Origin: Bufo bufo
Taxonomy: Eukaryota > Chordata > Amphibia > Anura > Bufonidae
Assembly: GCF_905171765.1 (NCBI RefSeq)
Contig: NC_053391.1
Location: forward strand, 155,181,565-155,245,564
DNA: 64,000 bases
Reading direction: 5' to 3'
The notes under the pieces were generated by a model. The model saw only the letters and a list, made by a program, of their open reading frames with translations. It searched no databases and was not told the DNA's origin. Each line of letters begins with the position of its first letter. Position 1 is the first letter of the stretch. Below, one piece after another: positions 31,611 to 43,255 of this stretch. A program made the translations under genes and the position numbers.

Positions 31611-33281
31611 CACAGCCAGGGGGAAATGACAGCAGGCAGTTTTAAAACTTATCTGTTTTGGGGGACAAACCCCACACCGCGCAGGAGCTGTGGACGGGCC
31701 TTGAACAACAGACCGATGAGTGGTTTGTGCCAGTGAGCCTCAAGCCGGGCCTGGTGTTGTGCGATAATGGGCGAAATCTCGTGGCAGCTCTGGGACTAGC
31801 CGGTTTGATGAACATACCTTGCATGACACTTTTGGTGAATTTGGTGTTGCAGAGATTCCTTAAAAATTACCCCGATATGTCAGAGCTGCTGCATAAAGTG
31901 CGGGCCGTCTGTGCGCGCTTTCTGCGTTCTCAGCCTGCTGCTGCTCGCCTGTCAGCGCTGCAGCGGAACTTCGCCTTCCCACTCGACGCCTCATATATGA
32001 TGTGCCCACAAGGTGCAACTCTAACTTGCACATGCTGGCCAGACTGTGCGATCAGCAGCAGACGATAGTGGAGTTTCAGCTGCAACACATACGGGTGAGT
32101 CGCTCTGCGAAACAGCACCACTTCACCACCAATGACTGGGCCTCCATGCGAGACCTGTGTTCCTTGTTGCGCTGTTTCGAGTACTCCACCAACATGGCCA
32201 GTGCCGATAACGCCGTTCTCAGCGCTACTATCCCACTTCTATGAATTCTTGAAAAAACACTTCTGGCGATGATGGAAGAGGATGTGGCACAGGAGGAGGA
32301 GGAGGAAGAGGGATCATTTTGTAGGGTTTCCGGCCAGTCATTCCCAATTGGCTCCGAGGGTGGGTTGCTGCACCCACAAACGCCAGGAACACAATTGTCC
32401 AGCCAGGGCACAGTTCTGGAGAATGACGAGGTGGAGGATGAGGAGATGGAGGAAGAGGAACCATGTTCACAGCAGGGTGGCACCCAGACCAACTAATGGC
32501 CATCACTGGTGCGTGGCTGGGGGGATACAGAGGACACAGATGATACACCTCCCACAGAGGACAGCTTTTCATTGCCTCTGGGCAGCCTGGCACACATGAG
32601 CGATTACATGCTGCAGTGTCTCCGCAATGACCGCCGGGTTGCCCACATTCTAACTTGTGCTGATTACTGGGTGGCCACGCTGCTGGATCCCCGTTACAAG
32701 GACAATGTACCACCCTTAATTCCCTCACTGGAGCGTGATCATAAGATGCGTGAGTACTAGCGCACGGTGGTAGATGCGCTGCTGGTGGTATTCCCACCTG
32801 ACAGCGGGGGCACAGTGAAAGCAAAAGGCGAAGGCAGAGGAGGAGGAAGAGGTCGCCAAAGCAGCTGGGGCACCACCAGCACTTCAGAAGGCAGGGTTAG
32901 CATAGCCAAAATGTGGAAAAGCTTTGTCAGCACGCCACAACAACCAGCACCACCAGCTGATATGGAACGTCTTAGCAGGAAGCAGCATTTCAGCAACATG
33001 GTGGAGCAGTATGTGTGCACACGCCTACACGTACTGAATGACGGGTCTGCCACCTTCAACTTCTGGGTCTATAAATTGGGCACATGGCCTGAGCTTGGCC
33101 TTTGGAGGTGCTGGCTTGCCCTGCAGCCAGTTTATTATCTGAACGCGTGTTTAGCACGGCAGGGGGCGTCATCACAGACAAGCGCAGCCGCCTTTCCACA
33201 GCCAATGCGGACAAGCTCACGTTCATTAAAATGAACCAGGCATGGATCCCACAGGACTTGTCCGTACCTTGTGCAGAATAG
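31611..33281 (+). pseudogene. hAT-d transposase, segment 2 (to C terminus)
   Basis: Resumes at the linker, then DKPHTAQELWTGLEQQTDEW, LVLCDNGRNLVAALGLAGL, NYPDMSELLHKVRAVCARFL, a shift, the decayed MPTRCNSNLHMLARL (Trp of RWNST changed to Cys), LLRCFEYSTNMAS, acidic insertion, DDTPPTEDSFSLPLGSLAHM, ILTCADYWVATLLDPRYKDN, a TAG at 32758, EMWK-type block, FNFWVYKLGTWPELG, a deletion/shift, LSERVFSTAGG (out of the preceding frame) and the terminal stop at 33279. Uninterrupted at the three places where hAT-c has insertions, so it serves as the empty-site reference. Dead. Confidence 0.9.
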
Positions 33282-34724
33282 AAATGTATACCGGCCTTAG
33301 CCAGTCATTGTTATACTACAGCGCAATTGCTTATTCTTGTACTTTGGATATTCCACAATCTTTTGGAGTGTGCCCTAATAAAAAAAATAATAATAAAAAA
33401 TTTAAACCAAAAACCAGTGTTGGCTACCTCGTCCTCCTCCATCGCTGCTTCCACCTACACCGCTACGTCCACTGCCTCCTCAAACTGCTACTCCATATGG
33501 ACCTCCACCTCATGAATAATTTTTATTTTATTTTATTTGTGCTTATTTTATTTTATGTCATTTCACTAATTTGTCTGTTACATCTTCGGGTGAAATTCAC
33601 AAATGTTTGGGCGTGATATACCACTGCTCTTCCTACAGTAGTAGACAGGTTAATAAAATTCACTATTTTGTCTGTTAAATTTTCGGGTGAAATTCACCAA
33701 TTTTTGGGTGTGATATACCACTGCACTACCTAGTAGACAGGTTAAAAAAATTCAATAATTTGTCTGTTACATTTTTGGGTAAAATTCATCAATTTTTAGG
33801 TGTGATATACCACTGCTATACATAGTAGACAGGTTAAAAAAAATCACAAATTTGTCTGTTACATTTTCAGGTAAAATTCACCAATTTTTGGGTGTGATAT
33901 TCCTCTTGAATAAACCCCTGCTCTGCATAGGTGACAGGGACAGAAATTTTTAAAAATAATCTGTTCCATTGGTGGGTAACATTAACCCATTTCTGGTGAT
34001 GAAAAACCCCTGTTCTGCATAGGTGACAGGGACTTAAATTTCTAAAATTCATCTTTAATTGGCCCTTTTATTCGATACTTCTGCTTTAATAACTTGTCCC
34101 ACATTTCCGCTTCATCCCATTGCAGCCATTGACCTCCCTTGGATGAGGTCTCCCTTTCTCACGCTCCCTCTCCGGCGTGGAACCCTGATTCGCCGATAAC
34201 CGTGAACAACATGGTAGGCTCTGAAAAGAACATCGAAAGTTGATAGAGAAGATATCCAAATGGATAGTGGACATCACAGGGACGTGCGATCAGGCAGAAG
34301 TTATCTAGAGTCAACAAAGCGGCAGCAGGGCCTCTCCTGGCTAACGTTTCCAAATCCAAAATACCCCAGTGACATTCCCTATAATTTTTTATTAATCATT
34401 CCACTAACAGGGCATCTTTAGAGTCCTGTATTGTTATTTATCGTCACTACCTCCCCGATCCGGGAGTGGGTAATTGCCGCGCGCCCCCTCCTTTCCTTCA
34501 ATTTTTCAGTTTTAATAGCTTCTCCCATATTTCTGCTCGATCACAATTAAAATTCATCCACTGATCTCCCTTGGATGTGGCCTCTCTTTCTCACGCTCTC
34601 TCTCCGGCGTGGAACCCTGATTCGCTGCTAACCATGATCAACATGGTAGGCGCAGAAAAGAACATCAAAAGTTGATAGAGCAGATATCTAATTGGATCGT
34701 GAATATCGCGGGGACGTGTGACAT
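33282..34724 (+). other. hAT-d 3' region: partial duplications, no gene
   Basis: After the stop comes a block (33400-33530) with ACCTCCACCTCATGA-type sequence that recurs at 34970-35090 after the hAT-e fragment, so it belongs to the family 3' UTR. A second pair, TCCGGCGTGGAACCCTGATT, lies at about 34171 and 34605 in two ~230-bp copies about 434 bp apart. No 3' terminus of hAT-d is evident. Confidence 0.6.
33563..33905. repeat. ~92-98-bp tandem repeat in hAT-d 3' region (about 3.5 copies)
   Basis: TTTGTCTGTTA recurs at about 33570, 33667, 33760 and 33851, each followed by GGGT(G/A)AAATTCA, GGTGTGATATACCACTGC and AGTAGACAGGTTAA. Same relative location as the 93-bp array of hAT-c but unrelated sequence. 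Confidence 0.85.
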
Positions 34725-34925
34725 GCTGGGCAATATGTTTGCACACGCCTACATGAACTGACTGATGGTTCTGCCCTCTGCAACTTCTGGGTCTCCAAAT
34801 TGGGCACATGGCGTGAGCTTGCCCTTTACGCCTTGGAGGTGCTGGCCTGCACTGCAGCCAGTGTATTGTCTGAACGTGTTTTTAGCACGACTGGAGGGGG
34901 TTATCACAGGTTACATTTCCCAATG
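34725..34925 (+). pseudogene. hAT-e: C-terminal transposase fragment
   Basis: About 65 codons matching the hAT dimerisation domain: FWVSKLGTWRELALYALEVL then ASVLSERVFSTTGG, then abrupt loss of homology. Followed by family 3' UTR (34926-35157) ending CTATCCACATTTGTT, which in hAT-c (23790) continues into the 3' terminal region but here enters the 38-bp satellite. Confidence 0.8.
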
Positions 34926-35157
34926 TTTTGGGGTGTACCCTAATTTAAAAAAATAAAAATAAATTTAAAACCAAAAAGCAGTGTAGGCTACCTCCTCCTC
35001 CTCCACAGCCGCTTTTTCCTACACCGCCACATCCACCGCCTCCTCAACCTCCTACTCCATATGGACCTCGTCCTCCTAGATCAAGATTATTATTTTAAAA
35101 TTTTACGTATTTTATGTTATTTAAAGTCATTTCCCTATCCACATTTGTTGGAAGCCG
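34926..35157 (+). other. hAT-type 3' UTR leading into satellite
   Basis: CCAATGTTTTGGGGTGTACCC, a T/C-rich ACCTCCTCCTCCTCC stretch and ATTTCCCTATCCACATTTGTT, all shared with hAT-c or hAT-d 3' regions. Confidence 0.6.
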
Positions 35158-35209
35158 GTATATCTATCCCCTTTATCAATATTTTGCGGAAACAGGTATA
35201 TAGAATTCC
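35158..35209 (+). repeat. 38-bp satellite, left edge, cut by LINE copy 2
   Basis: GGAAGCCGGTATATCTATCC ... ATTTTGCGGAAACAGG then TATATAGAATTCC (35197-35209), which is the LINE target duplication. Same orientation as the satellite at 43256-43990. Confidence 0.85.
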
Positions 35210-35378
35210 CTTTTTTATTCTTTATATTTTTTATTTTGAAAATACATAAAGTTAATACATAAACCAATTTAAAATAAATCAGTATATATAGTAAAACAGA
35301 CATACATATCCTTATATCCCTCCCCCCCCCCCCCCATTGGCTGACAACAAAACAGTAAATACATTTAGAGATATCTAC

Positions 35379-38300
35379 GTGGCTCTGCGTGCTACTCTCC
35401 GCTTCCTTTCCACATCCTCATAAATTTTGATTTGTTGAAGGTATAGATCCCACTCTCTTGAAGAGGGCTGGGAGGCCAAGCCCCAGTACTTCACCAATAT
35501 AACTTTCGCCACCATCAAACCCCTCATCCAAATCCGTCTAACCTGGGGGGGGACTTCTGTTTCCGAACCATAATCTCATAAGATCACTGTCAATATCCCC
35601 GGGTTATATTTCATTGAGGATTCTTTTTGTAGAGCAGAGAAAACCTCATCCCAATATTTTCTTATTTTATTGCAACTCCAGAACAAATGGACATAGTTCG
35701 CATTCACATGTCCACATTTAGGACAGCAGCAGTCCCGGCCCCTATTTTGGGGAAATTTTCCTTGAATTTGGGGCGTATAATACAGCCTATGGAGGATCTT
35801 GAATTGTATTAGTCTATGTGCACTGGAAACTGTCGCCCTTCGCACGTTCCTGTAAATAGTAGACCAGTGTAGAGGGGGGCAATTCAACTCTTGCTCCCAT
35901 TTACTTGGGCTTTTGAAAGGCGTTACAGCCACCAGTGCCATTCGGAGTTTAGAGTATAATCTAGATATTTTCACCTTCTCATCCTTCTGGGCATAACAGT
36001 AATCAAGAAATATATTCTCTAGTGGTATAATACGACCCCTATTCCTAGAGGCTTCAAATAAGTGTTTCAAGCGTGTATACATAAATACATCCAATGGTGA
36101 ACAATAATTAAATCCAAATTCCGAAAGTGATTTAAATCGACCTAAGTAAAAAAGGTGAGACACCGTGTAGATGCCATTGCGTGTCCAGTAACCAAAATCT
36201 GTAATTTTGAAGAACTCCTCCAGCCCCCCGTTCCCCCACAGAGGAGTGAAACCAAGCGGACCGGAGACTTTAAGAATCTCCTTCAGCCTGTTCCACACCC
36301 TCTGCAGTGAGTAAGGGACCAGCAAGGACCTCCTCGTTCCCATAGTACCAGTTTCCAAACATACAAAAATGTTCTCTATTGGTGTGTCAATAACTTTATT
36401 CAAGTATCGTGATAATAAACTCTCTTTCCAATGGCAACACCGCTGAATCTGTGCACAAAAATAATAACCTTGAAAGAAAGGTAGTGACAGCCCACCATCT
36501 GCCTCCGACAACCATAGATATCTCTGCTTTATACGAACCCTCTTCCTACCCCAGATTAGGTCATTAATCAGAGTCTCCAATCTATGAAAAAAGATGTCGT
36601 CAATCCAAATAGGGGAAGCACACATCGGGAACAAGACCATAGGTAGAATAATCATCCTAATCAATGCGATTTGGTCTGTCTGTGCCAATATTAGCTTCCG
36701 CCAAGCGCCAACTTTAGTTCTAACTTTATTCAAAACTGGGGCAAGATTCAGGTCGTAAAATCTACTTATTGGAACCCCGATCTTAACCCCCAGATAGTTC
36801 AAGGAATCGTTAGGGGCCAAAATACAGACTCGGCTCCCCACATCTACAGCTTTCCGGTTCAGCGGGAGGAGCGATGACTTTGTCCAATTGATCATATATC
36901 CTGATAATTTACCGTATGATTCTATTACCTCTATAACATACGGGAGGATTTTCCATCCCTGATCCAGGAACAGAATCACATCATCTGCATATAGACTTAT
37001 TTTATCGCTCACTCCCGCCACCCCGAAGACTTCTATACGATTCTCCAAACGAATCCGACAAGCCAATGGTTCGATAAAGAGAGCGAAAAGAAGGGGAGAC
37101 AGGGGACAACCCTGTCTCATCCCTCTCAACATCGACACAGGAGAGGAGCTCATACCATTGACACTAATACGTGCAACTGGCTGTGCATATAACATCTGAG
37201 TCATTTCCAAAAATGGATTTCCAAAGCCGAAATCGGACATCGTAGCCCAGAGAAAAGACCACTCCATCCTGTCGAACGCCTTTGCGGCGTCTAATGACAG
37301 GATGGAGTGGTCCACACCACCCCCAACAGACAAATTCAGATAGACCCTATATATGCTCGTCTGAATTTGGCGACCCGGGATATAACCCTCTTCAAGCGAT
37401 TAGCCAGAATTTTTGCAAAGATCTTATAGTCCGTATTTAAGAGCGATATGGGTCTATATGACCCCACATCGCAGGGATCCTTGTCCTTTTTCAGGACCAA
37501 GATAATTACTGCCTCTCTGAATGATGATGGTAAAGAGCCAAATACGCAGGATTCGTTAAAGACTTGAAGTAGAATTGGCAAAAGAGATTTGGCATGGTAT
37601 CTATAAGTTTCAAATGGTAGCCCATCTGGGCCGGGAGAAGAACTATATTTTAATACCGGAAGAGTCGCTTGGAGTTCCTCCAAAAGAATAGGGGAGTCCA
37701 ACATCGCTCTCTCCTGGGTAGATAGCTGGGGGAGCGCCAATTGTTGGAGATATTGATCCATATCCGTGCGTCTAAACATAGAGTCAGATTTATAGAGGGT
37801 AGAGTAATATTTCACGAATTCCTCTCTTATCTCCTCTACGGATCTCACCCCAATTCCTTGGGAGTTCCTGATTTCTTTTATAGTAGTGACCTCTCTCTGG
37901 TTGGCCACCAAACGGGCCAAAAATCTACCTGTTTTACCAGACTCACAAAATCGGTTCTGACCTTGAAAGAAGAGCTTATGTTGTGCTTTTTTATATAAAA
38001 TTGTCTTAAGCTGAGAATTGGCCTCCTTTAATTGAGCAACAAGTTGCTCCTCATGACACTTAATTAATGCGGCACGCAAACTCCTTATTGAGTCTGTCAC
38101 CTGTTTTTCCCTACAACGTATTTCCGTTCTAAATCTATGAATTTTATTAAAGTACAGACCCCTAATATGTGCCTTCAGCGCGTCCCACACATAATGGATG
38201 TGTGTTGAGCCTACGTTGAAGCCCCAAAATTCCTGAATATCATGATCTACACCGGACTGCTCCCATATCACCTCAAACCAGTGTGAGTTCAATTTAAAGG

Positions 38301-39027
38301 CTCTACTTAAAGTTGGAGCCTCCACAAACACAATCAACATGGGGGAGTGATCTGAGATTCCATGAGGCTCGTACCTCATTCTCCGGACACGTCCGCACAG
38401 ATCCCAACTAGCAAATGCCAGATCAATACGGGACATAGACCCGTATGACTGGCTAAAGCATGAGAATTTTTTTTTATTGCCATAGAGGTGGCGCCAGATA
38501 TCAACCAGCGCCAGCTCCTGGCACACGGCAGTCAAAGGGGACCCGCTGCCAGCGCGCCCAGAGAGTGAAGAGAACCGGTCCAGCTCAGGGTCTGGTACCG
38601 CATTAAAGTCGCCTGCCACCAATAAGGCACATTGATTTTTAGTAGAAATATATTGAGCTAAGTGTGACATAACATTTGATTTAAATGGAGGGGGGATATA
38701 TATAAAAGCCAGTATCACCTCCTGCCCCTTCCAAAACCCATGAAGAAATACATATCGTCCCTCTTTATCTATGGCACTGTCCAGCGGTTGGAACTCTGTC
38801 CCTCTATGTATGTATACACTGACACCTCTTGAGTAAGATGAAAAGCAAGCGTGGTACTCCAGAGAGGCCCATTTCTTTTTCAGTGTGTAAATCCTATCTT
38901 CTGTTGCGTGAGTCTCTAATAATGCAACAATCGCGGGCAAATGACGGGTCACAAGGTCAAATACTACCGTCCTCTTCACTCTGTCTCCCAGCCCTCTCAC
39001 ATTCCAACATAAATTGTTACATGGCAT
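35379..39027 (-). pseudogene. LINE copy 2 ORF2 (endonuclease-reverse transcriptase), one frameshift and one late stop
   Basis: First frame (39027-37336, 563 aa): endonuclease with CWNVRGLGD (Asn 9), VALLETHA (Glu 38), VAGDFNAV (139-144), MSRIDLAF (198-205) and GISDHSPM (223-230), then RT entry SSPGPDGLPFETYR and YRPISLLNTDYKIFAKIL. Near 37370-37400 the frame breaks inside the segment that normally runs ...RL...PGRQIQT; the alternative frame carries IPGRQIQTS, with roughly ten codons apparently missing. Second frame (37333 on): LDAAKAFDRMEWSFLW, GMRQGCPLSPLLF, LYADDVILF (residues 115-122), YLGVKIG, and the C-terminal CCCPKCGHVNANYVHLFWSC. A TGA at 35576 interrupts about 65 further open codons to TAG near 35379. 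Confidence 0.92.
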
Positions 39028-39245
39028 GCATATGAGTAAGTATATCTACAATCTCAGCGGAGAGGCACGCATAACCACGAGACGGAGAACGGCAGCCAAT
39101 CCCTCCCTAAAACCCACCCCCAAAACCCCCCCTATGTGGTTGACAAGGCGTTTTACAATACCCATCAACCTCTCACCTTCCACCAAACCTCCCCCCCGCC
39201 ACCTCCCCTCACCCACACCCCTCCCCACCTCATCTTCATAGTAAT

Positions 39246-40226
39246 TCATAAACCCCTGGAATCCAACCATTGTGCCACCTCCTCATGTCTAGAAAAGAAT
39301 CGGACAGTATCTTTGTCTACCACTCTTAATTTAGCGGGGTATAACATTGAATATTTAATGTTAGCTGAGATCAATCTTTTCTTAACCTCAAAGAAAGATC
39401 TTCTTTGGTTTTGCGTCTCTCGAGAAAAGTCAGGGAATATCGATATCAGGTTATTATCAAAATATGTTTCTAATTCTTCTCTTTTACGTTTGAAGATCCA
39501 ATCCCGATCCTTTGAGCAGACAAATTTAGCTAAAATTGCCCTAGGAGGGGCACCTGGGGGCGTTTTTTTAAAAGGAATCCTATGGGCCCTTTCCACACAG
39601 AAGGTAGACATATCATGCTCTGGTCCCAGGTTTTCTACCAGCCACTTCTGGATAAATTTTGGCGTATCATCCTGTTCCGCCCCCTCTGGAAACCCAACTA
39701 ATCGCAGATTGTACCTACGTGATCTGTCCTCCAGTTCTACCACTTTCCTTCTTAACCATGTACGGTCTTCATCTACTTCTTTAAGTCTGTTCTTTAATAT
39801 ACCGTTCTCTACACTGACACAATTAACTGTAGTTTCCAATTTCTTCACCTTTAATCTGAGCTTCGACATTTCATCTCTTATTATAGTGACGTCCCCCTGT
39901 ACTACTGCAAGGGAAGAGGCCAACTCTGCAACCGAAGTACTGGTAGCATTTACTACTCCCAGTATATCCTGCAATTTTTTGTTAATACTCTCAAAACCTT
40001 CACTATGGGATGCGCTGGTCTTTAATAGCCACTGCTCTGGCCGCTCCACATTGTCAGGTCCTATCTCAGCCTGAAGAGCTGACCTCTGAACCCCTCCTCT
40101 AGTTTTGGGGGGTGGTGATTTCAGAAATTTATCTAACCGAGCTTGTGGGCTCCTTCCTAATCCACTTTTTGGAGGAGATAGACCACCTGATTTACGATAT
40201 TTTGGCGGCATTTTTATGAGGTCCAA
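39246..40226 (-). CDS. LINE copy 2 ORF1 protein (intact, 326 aa)
   Basis: Nucleic-acid-binding chaperone of an L1/Tx1-type LINE, expected to coat the element RNA. Residues 1-50 are basic and Pro/Ser-rich; 78-168 form a coiled coil (INKKLQDILG ... LKEVDEDRTWLRRKVVELED); the RRM-like core starts at the hallmark ELEDRSRRYNLRLVGFP (164-180) with ERAHRIPF (212-219) and RAILAKFVCS (229-238); 256-326 is the C-terminal domain. Length is usual for the family. Start could be M1 or M6 (MPPKYRKSGG), the latter looking more natural. No stop or shift, in contrast to ORF2 downstream. Confidence 0.92.
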   Translation of the reverse strand: MDLIKMPPKYRKSGGLSPPKSGLGRSPQARLDKFLKSPPPKTRGGVQRSALQAEIGPDNVERPEQWLLKTSASHSEGFESINKKLQDILGVVNATSTSVAELASSLAVVQGDVTIIRDEMSKLRLKVKKLETTVNCVSVENGILKNRLKEVDEDRTWLRRKVVELEDRSRRYNLRLVGFPEGAEQDDTPKFIQKWLVENLGPEHDMSTFCVERAHRIPFKKTPPGAPPRAILAKFVCSKDRDWIFKRKREELETYFDNNLISIFPDFSRETQNQRRSFFEVKKRLISANIKYSMLYPAKLRVVDKDTVRFFSRHEEVAQWLDSRGL

Positions 40227-41244
40227 TATATTGCGACTATGAACACAGTTCCCAGACGTCTATATCTCATATACAAATATGTACAGGGCACCCATCTATG
40301 TTAGGCTGGCATATAGAAAAAGGAGGCAAATACCAGACAAATATGCACATATCATATCAGGGAATAAAGCAGTCACTAATTAGTTGTGGTTGCTACAAGC
40401 CCAAGGTATGTGCAAGTTGACTGGCTACCACCCCCAATTAAACGTCTTAATAAAGTTGCCCTGAATTTTATCTAGTGAGGTTAGACGAGATAAGCCACTA
40501 GCCGGCTGAGAGGAGGTGATCAGCAGTTATATAACGATCATAAAAGTATGGGTAAGAACCAACCCAATTAGTGTGAAAACATATTATCAAGTTAACAAAA
40601 ATCAGAGTACAGCAAAATATCAAAGCGAAGCAAGATATCAGAGCCGGTTTTAAGGAATATGTCCCATAAACAGTGTACAGGAGGAGGGTACACAGTAGGG
40701 GGGAGCCTTCTTACGTTTAAGATGGAAAGGTCAAAGTTTGGCTTTTCAAATATACAGTTGCAGTTTCAAATTCAAATTGCCCTTAGCGACTGGGTTTAAC
40801 AGGGGACGCCAATCCATCCAGGAAAGCGACGGTTAAAGTCCGGGAGTCTGAGAATTAAAGAGGAGCTTTCTGGGCCTTTACTGTTCCTCTTAGTTAGTTC
40901 CACTTGTTCCGCTAAGGCTTTATGGGCCTTTACACAGAAGGCTGAGAATTCCACACTCCTCAGCACTCCGTATTGGGGTCACAACAACCAATTAACCCGC
41001 GGGGTGCCTGAGACCAAGCCCCTGCTTCGCCCACGCGGGCAGCAACCTGGTTTAGCCACTAACTTTTCCAGCTCCAACTCCTAACACCCCCCAGGCAGCA
41101 GGGCGACATGAAACAGGTCGCAACAAGTCACGGCTGGGAGCGGGCATCGGGTATCGGGCACACAATGACGTAGCAAGGGGGGGGCGCTGTACAGTAGGAG
41201 GCTGGGCACTGCAAATAACTGAAGAGGCAGCAAAGGGCAAGATA

Positions 41245-42826
41245 CACTGCTCAAAAAAATAAAGGGAACACAAAAATAACACATCCTAGATCTGAATTAA
41301 TTAAATATTCTTCTGAAATACTTTGTTCTTTACATAGTTGAATGTGCTGACAACAAAATCACACAAAAATAAAAAAATGGAAATCAAATTTTTCAACCCA
41401 TGGAGGTCTAGATTTGGAGCCCCCCTCATAATTAAAGTGGAAAAACACACTACAGGCTGATCCAACTTTGATGTAATGTCCTTAAAACAAGTCAAAATGA
41501 GGCTCAGTAGTGTGTGTGGCCTCCACGTGCCTGTATGACCTCCCTACAACGCCTGTGCATGCTCCTGATGAGGTGGCGGACGGTCTCCTGAGGGATCTCC
41601 TCCCAGACCTGGACTAAAGCATCTGCCAACTCCTGGACAGTCTGTGGTGAAACGTAACGTTGGTGGATAGAGCGAGACATGATGTCCCAGATGTGCTCAA
41701 TTGGATTCAGGTCTGGGGAACGGGCGGGCCAGTCCTTAGCATCAATACCTTCATCTTGCAGGAACTGCTGACACACTCCAGCCACATGAGGTCTAGCATT
41801 GTCTTGCATTAGGAGGAACCCAGGGCCAACCGCACCAGCATATGGTCTCACAAGGGGTCTGAGGATCTCATCTCGGTACCTAATGGCAGTCAGGCTACCT
41901 CTGGCGAGCACATGGAGGGCTGTGCGGCCCTCGAAAGAAATGCCACCCCACACCATTACTGACCCAATGCCAAACCGGTCATGCTGGAGGATGTTGCAGG
42001 CAGCAGAACGTTCTCCACGGCGTCTCCAGACTCTGTCACGTCTGTCACATGTGCTCAGTGTGAACCTGCTTTCATCTGTGAAGAGCACAGGGCGCCAGTG
42101 GCGAATTTGCCAATATTGGTGTTCTCTGGCAAATGCCAAACGTCCTGCACGGTGTTGGGTTGTAAGCACAACCCCCACCTGTGGACGTCGGGCCCTCATA
42201 TCACCCTCATGGAGTCTGTTTCTGACCGTTTGAGCAGACACATGCACATTTGTGGCCTGCTGGAAGTCATTTTGCAGGGCTCTGGCAGTGCTCCTCCTGT
42301 TCCTCCTTGCAGAAAGGCGGAGGTAGCGGTCCTGCTGCTGGGTTGTTGCCCTCCTATGGCCTCCTCCATGTCTCTTGATGTACTGGCCTGTCTCCTGGTA
42401 GCGCCTCCATGCTCTGGACACTACGCTGACAGACACAGCAAACCTTCTTGCCACAGCTCGCATTGATGTGCCATCCTGGATAAGCTGCACTACCTGAGCC
42501 ACTTGTGTGGGTTGTAGACTCCGTCTCATGCTACCACTAGAGTGAAAGCACCGCCGGCATTCAAAAGTGACCAAAACATCAGCCAGGAAGCATAGGAACT
42601 GAGAATTGGTCTGTGGTCACCACCTGCAGAACCACTCCTTTATTGGGGGTGTCTTGCTTATTGCCTATAATTTCCACCTGTTGTCTATCCCATTTGCACA
42701 ACAGCATGTGAAATTGATTGTCACTCAGTGTGTCTTCCTAAGTGGACAGTTTGATTTCACAGAAGTGTGATTGACTTGGAGTTACAGTGTGTTGTTTAAG
42801 TGTTCCCTTTATTTTTTTGAGCAGTG
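41245..42826 (-). mobile_element. Tc1-like transposon, apparently complete (1582 bp)
   Basis: Perfect 27-bp inverted ends beginning CACTGCTCAAAAAAATAAAG, flanked by TA (41243-41244 and 42827-42828). Holds one uninterrupted transposase on the minus strand. This terminal sequence is widespread in fish, lamprey and frog Tc1-like elements as I remember it, a group with known horizontal transfer. Inserted in the 5' UTR of LINE copy 2, so it is younger than that LINE insertion or moved with it. Confidence 0.95.
41504..42574 (-). CDS. Tc1/mariner-family transposase, open reading frame intact (356 aa)
   Basis: Cut-and-paste DDE transposase acting on the 27-bp ends around it. N-terminal paired-like DNA-binding region: HTH 1 about residues 22-58 ([20 protein letters not shown]), a basic GGGHRRATT link, HTH 2 about 70-115. 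Catalytic triad visible: Asp in [11 protein letters not shown], Asp in [13 protein letters not shown], Glu in [14 protein letters not shown]. Also [13 protein letters not shown], standard for Tc1. The natural start is probably M16 ([12 protein letters not shown], 42529), giving 341 aa, the usual length; the longer frame adds 15 unlikely residues. No stop or frameshift. Whether it is active cannot be told from one copy. Confidence 0.95.
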   Translation of the reverse strand: MVTFECRRCFHSSGSMRRSLQPTQVAQVVQLIQDGTSMRAVARRFAVSVSVVSRAWRRYQETGQYIKRHGGGHRRATTQQQDRYLRLSARRNRRSTARALQNDFQQATNVHVSAQTVRNRLHEGDMRARRPQVGVVLTTQHRAGRLAFAREHQYWQIRHWRPVLFTDESRFTLSTCDRRDRVWRRRGERSAACNILQHDRFGIGSVMVWGGISFEGRTALHVLARGSLTAIRYRDEILRPLVRPYAGAVGPGFLLMQDNARPHVAGVCQQFLQDEGIDAKDWPARSPDLNPIEHIWDIMSRSIHQRYVSPQTVQELADALVQVWEEIPQETVRHLIRSMHRRCREVIQARGGHTHY

Positions 42827-43255
42827 TATAACAGGAGCCCAATCCAGCATATCAGAGGCTTACCACCGCCGGCCGGCACACGGCACCTCAGCAGGAGCAG
42901 AAGCGGGAGCAAAAGATCAAACGCCAGCACACGGCACCTCCGCAGGAGAGGGAACAGATCATCGTGCTGCAGGTAACTGCAGGCAAGCGGACTCGGACGA
43001 CGGGCCAGGAACAATCAGCCCGGAGGCCACGGCGGATCCCAGCGGGCAACAGGCAGGTAACTCAGGCTTCCATCGGTAATCGACTAGCCAGGCCTGGCCA
43101 GGGGGTGGCGTTCCATCGGCGTTCCATGCGCGTCAGGGAGCAGAGCAGAGCTAGGCGAGGCGGAGAGAGGTGAGCGAGAGCGGAGACGGCAGCCGGAGGA
43201 GGAGCGCTGCTAACCTACGTCATGCCGCATCCACCAACTATAGAAAATAAAAGCA

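Larger units (their letters stand above)
35210..43255 (-). mobile_element. L1/Tx1-type LINE, copy 2, full length with 13-bp TSD
   Basis: Runs right to left from 43255 to an A-rich 3' end at 35210 (AATAAAAAATATAAAGAATAAAAAAGG). Flanked by TATATAGAATTCC at 35197-35209 and 43256-43268 in satellite DNA. Contents: 5' UTR (43255-40227, interrupted by a Tc1-like element at 41245-42826), intact ORF1 (40226-39246), 218-bp spacer, ORF2 (39027 to about 35378) with one frameshift and one late stop, 3' UTR with a 13-C run at 35324-35336. A different family from copy 1: ORF1 and ORF2 differ throughout. Much younger than copy 1 by ORF integrity. Confidence 0.94.
40227..43255 (-). promoter_or_regulatory. LINE copy 2 5' UTR/internal promoter region, interrupted by a Tc1-like element
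   Basis: About 1.45 kb of non-coding sequence before ORF1 once the 1582-bp transposon is removed. The far 5' part (43240-42830) is GC-rich (GCGCTCCTCCTCC, CGCCTCGCCTAGC) as expected for an internal promoter of a full-length LINE; no core element can be assigned by eye. Confidence 0.5.

Noticed and set aside
39136..40074. 312-codon plus-strand ORF
   Set aside because: Antisense shadow of the intact LINE ORF1, whose frame shows the known coiled coil and RRM motifs.
41799..42466. Plus-strand ORFs with Cys-rich stretches
   Set aside because: Antisense to the intact Tc1-like transposase.
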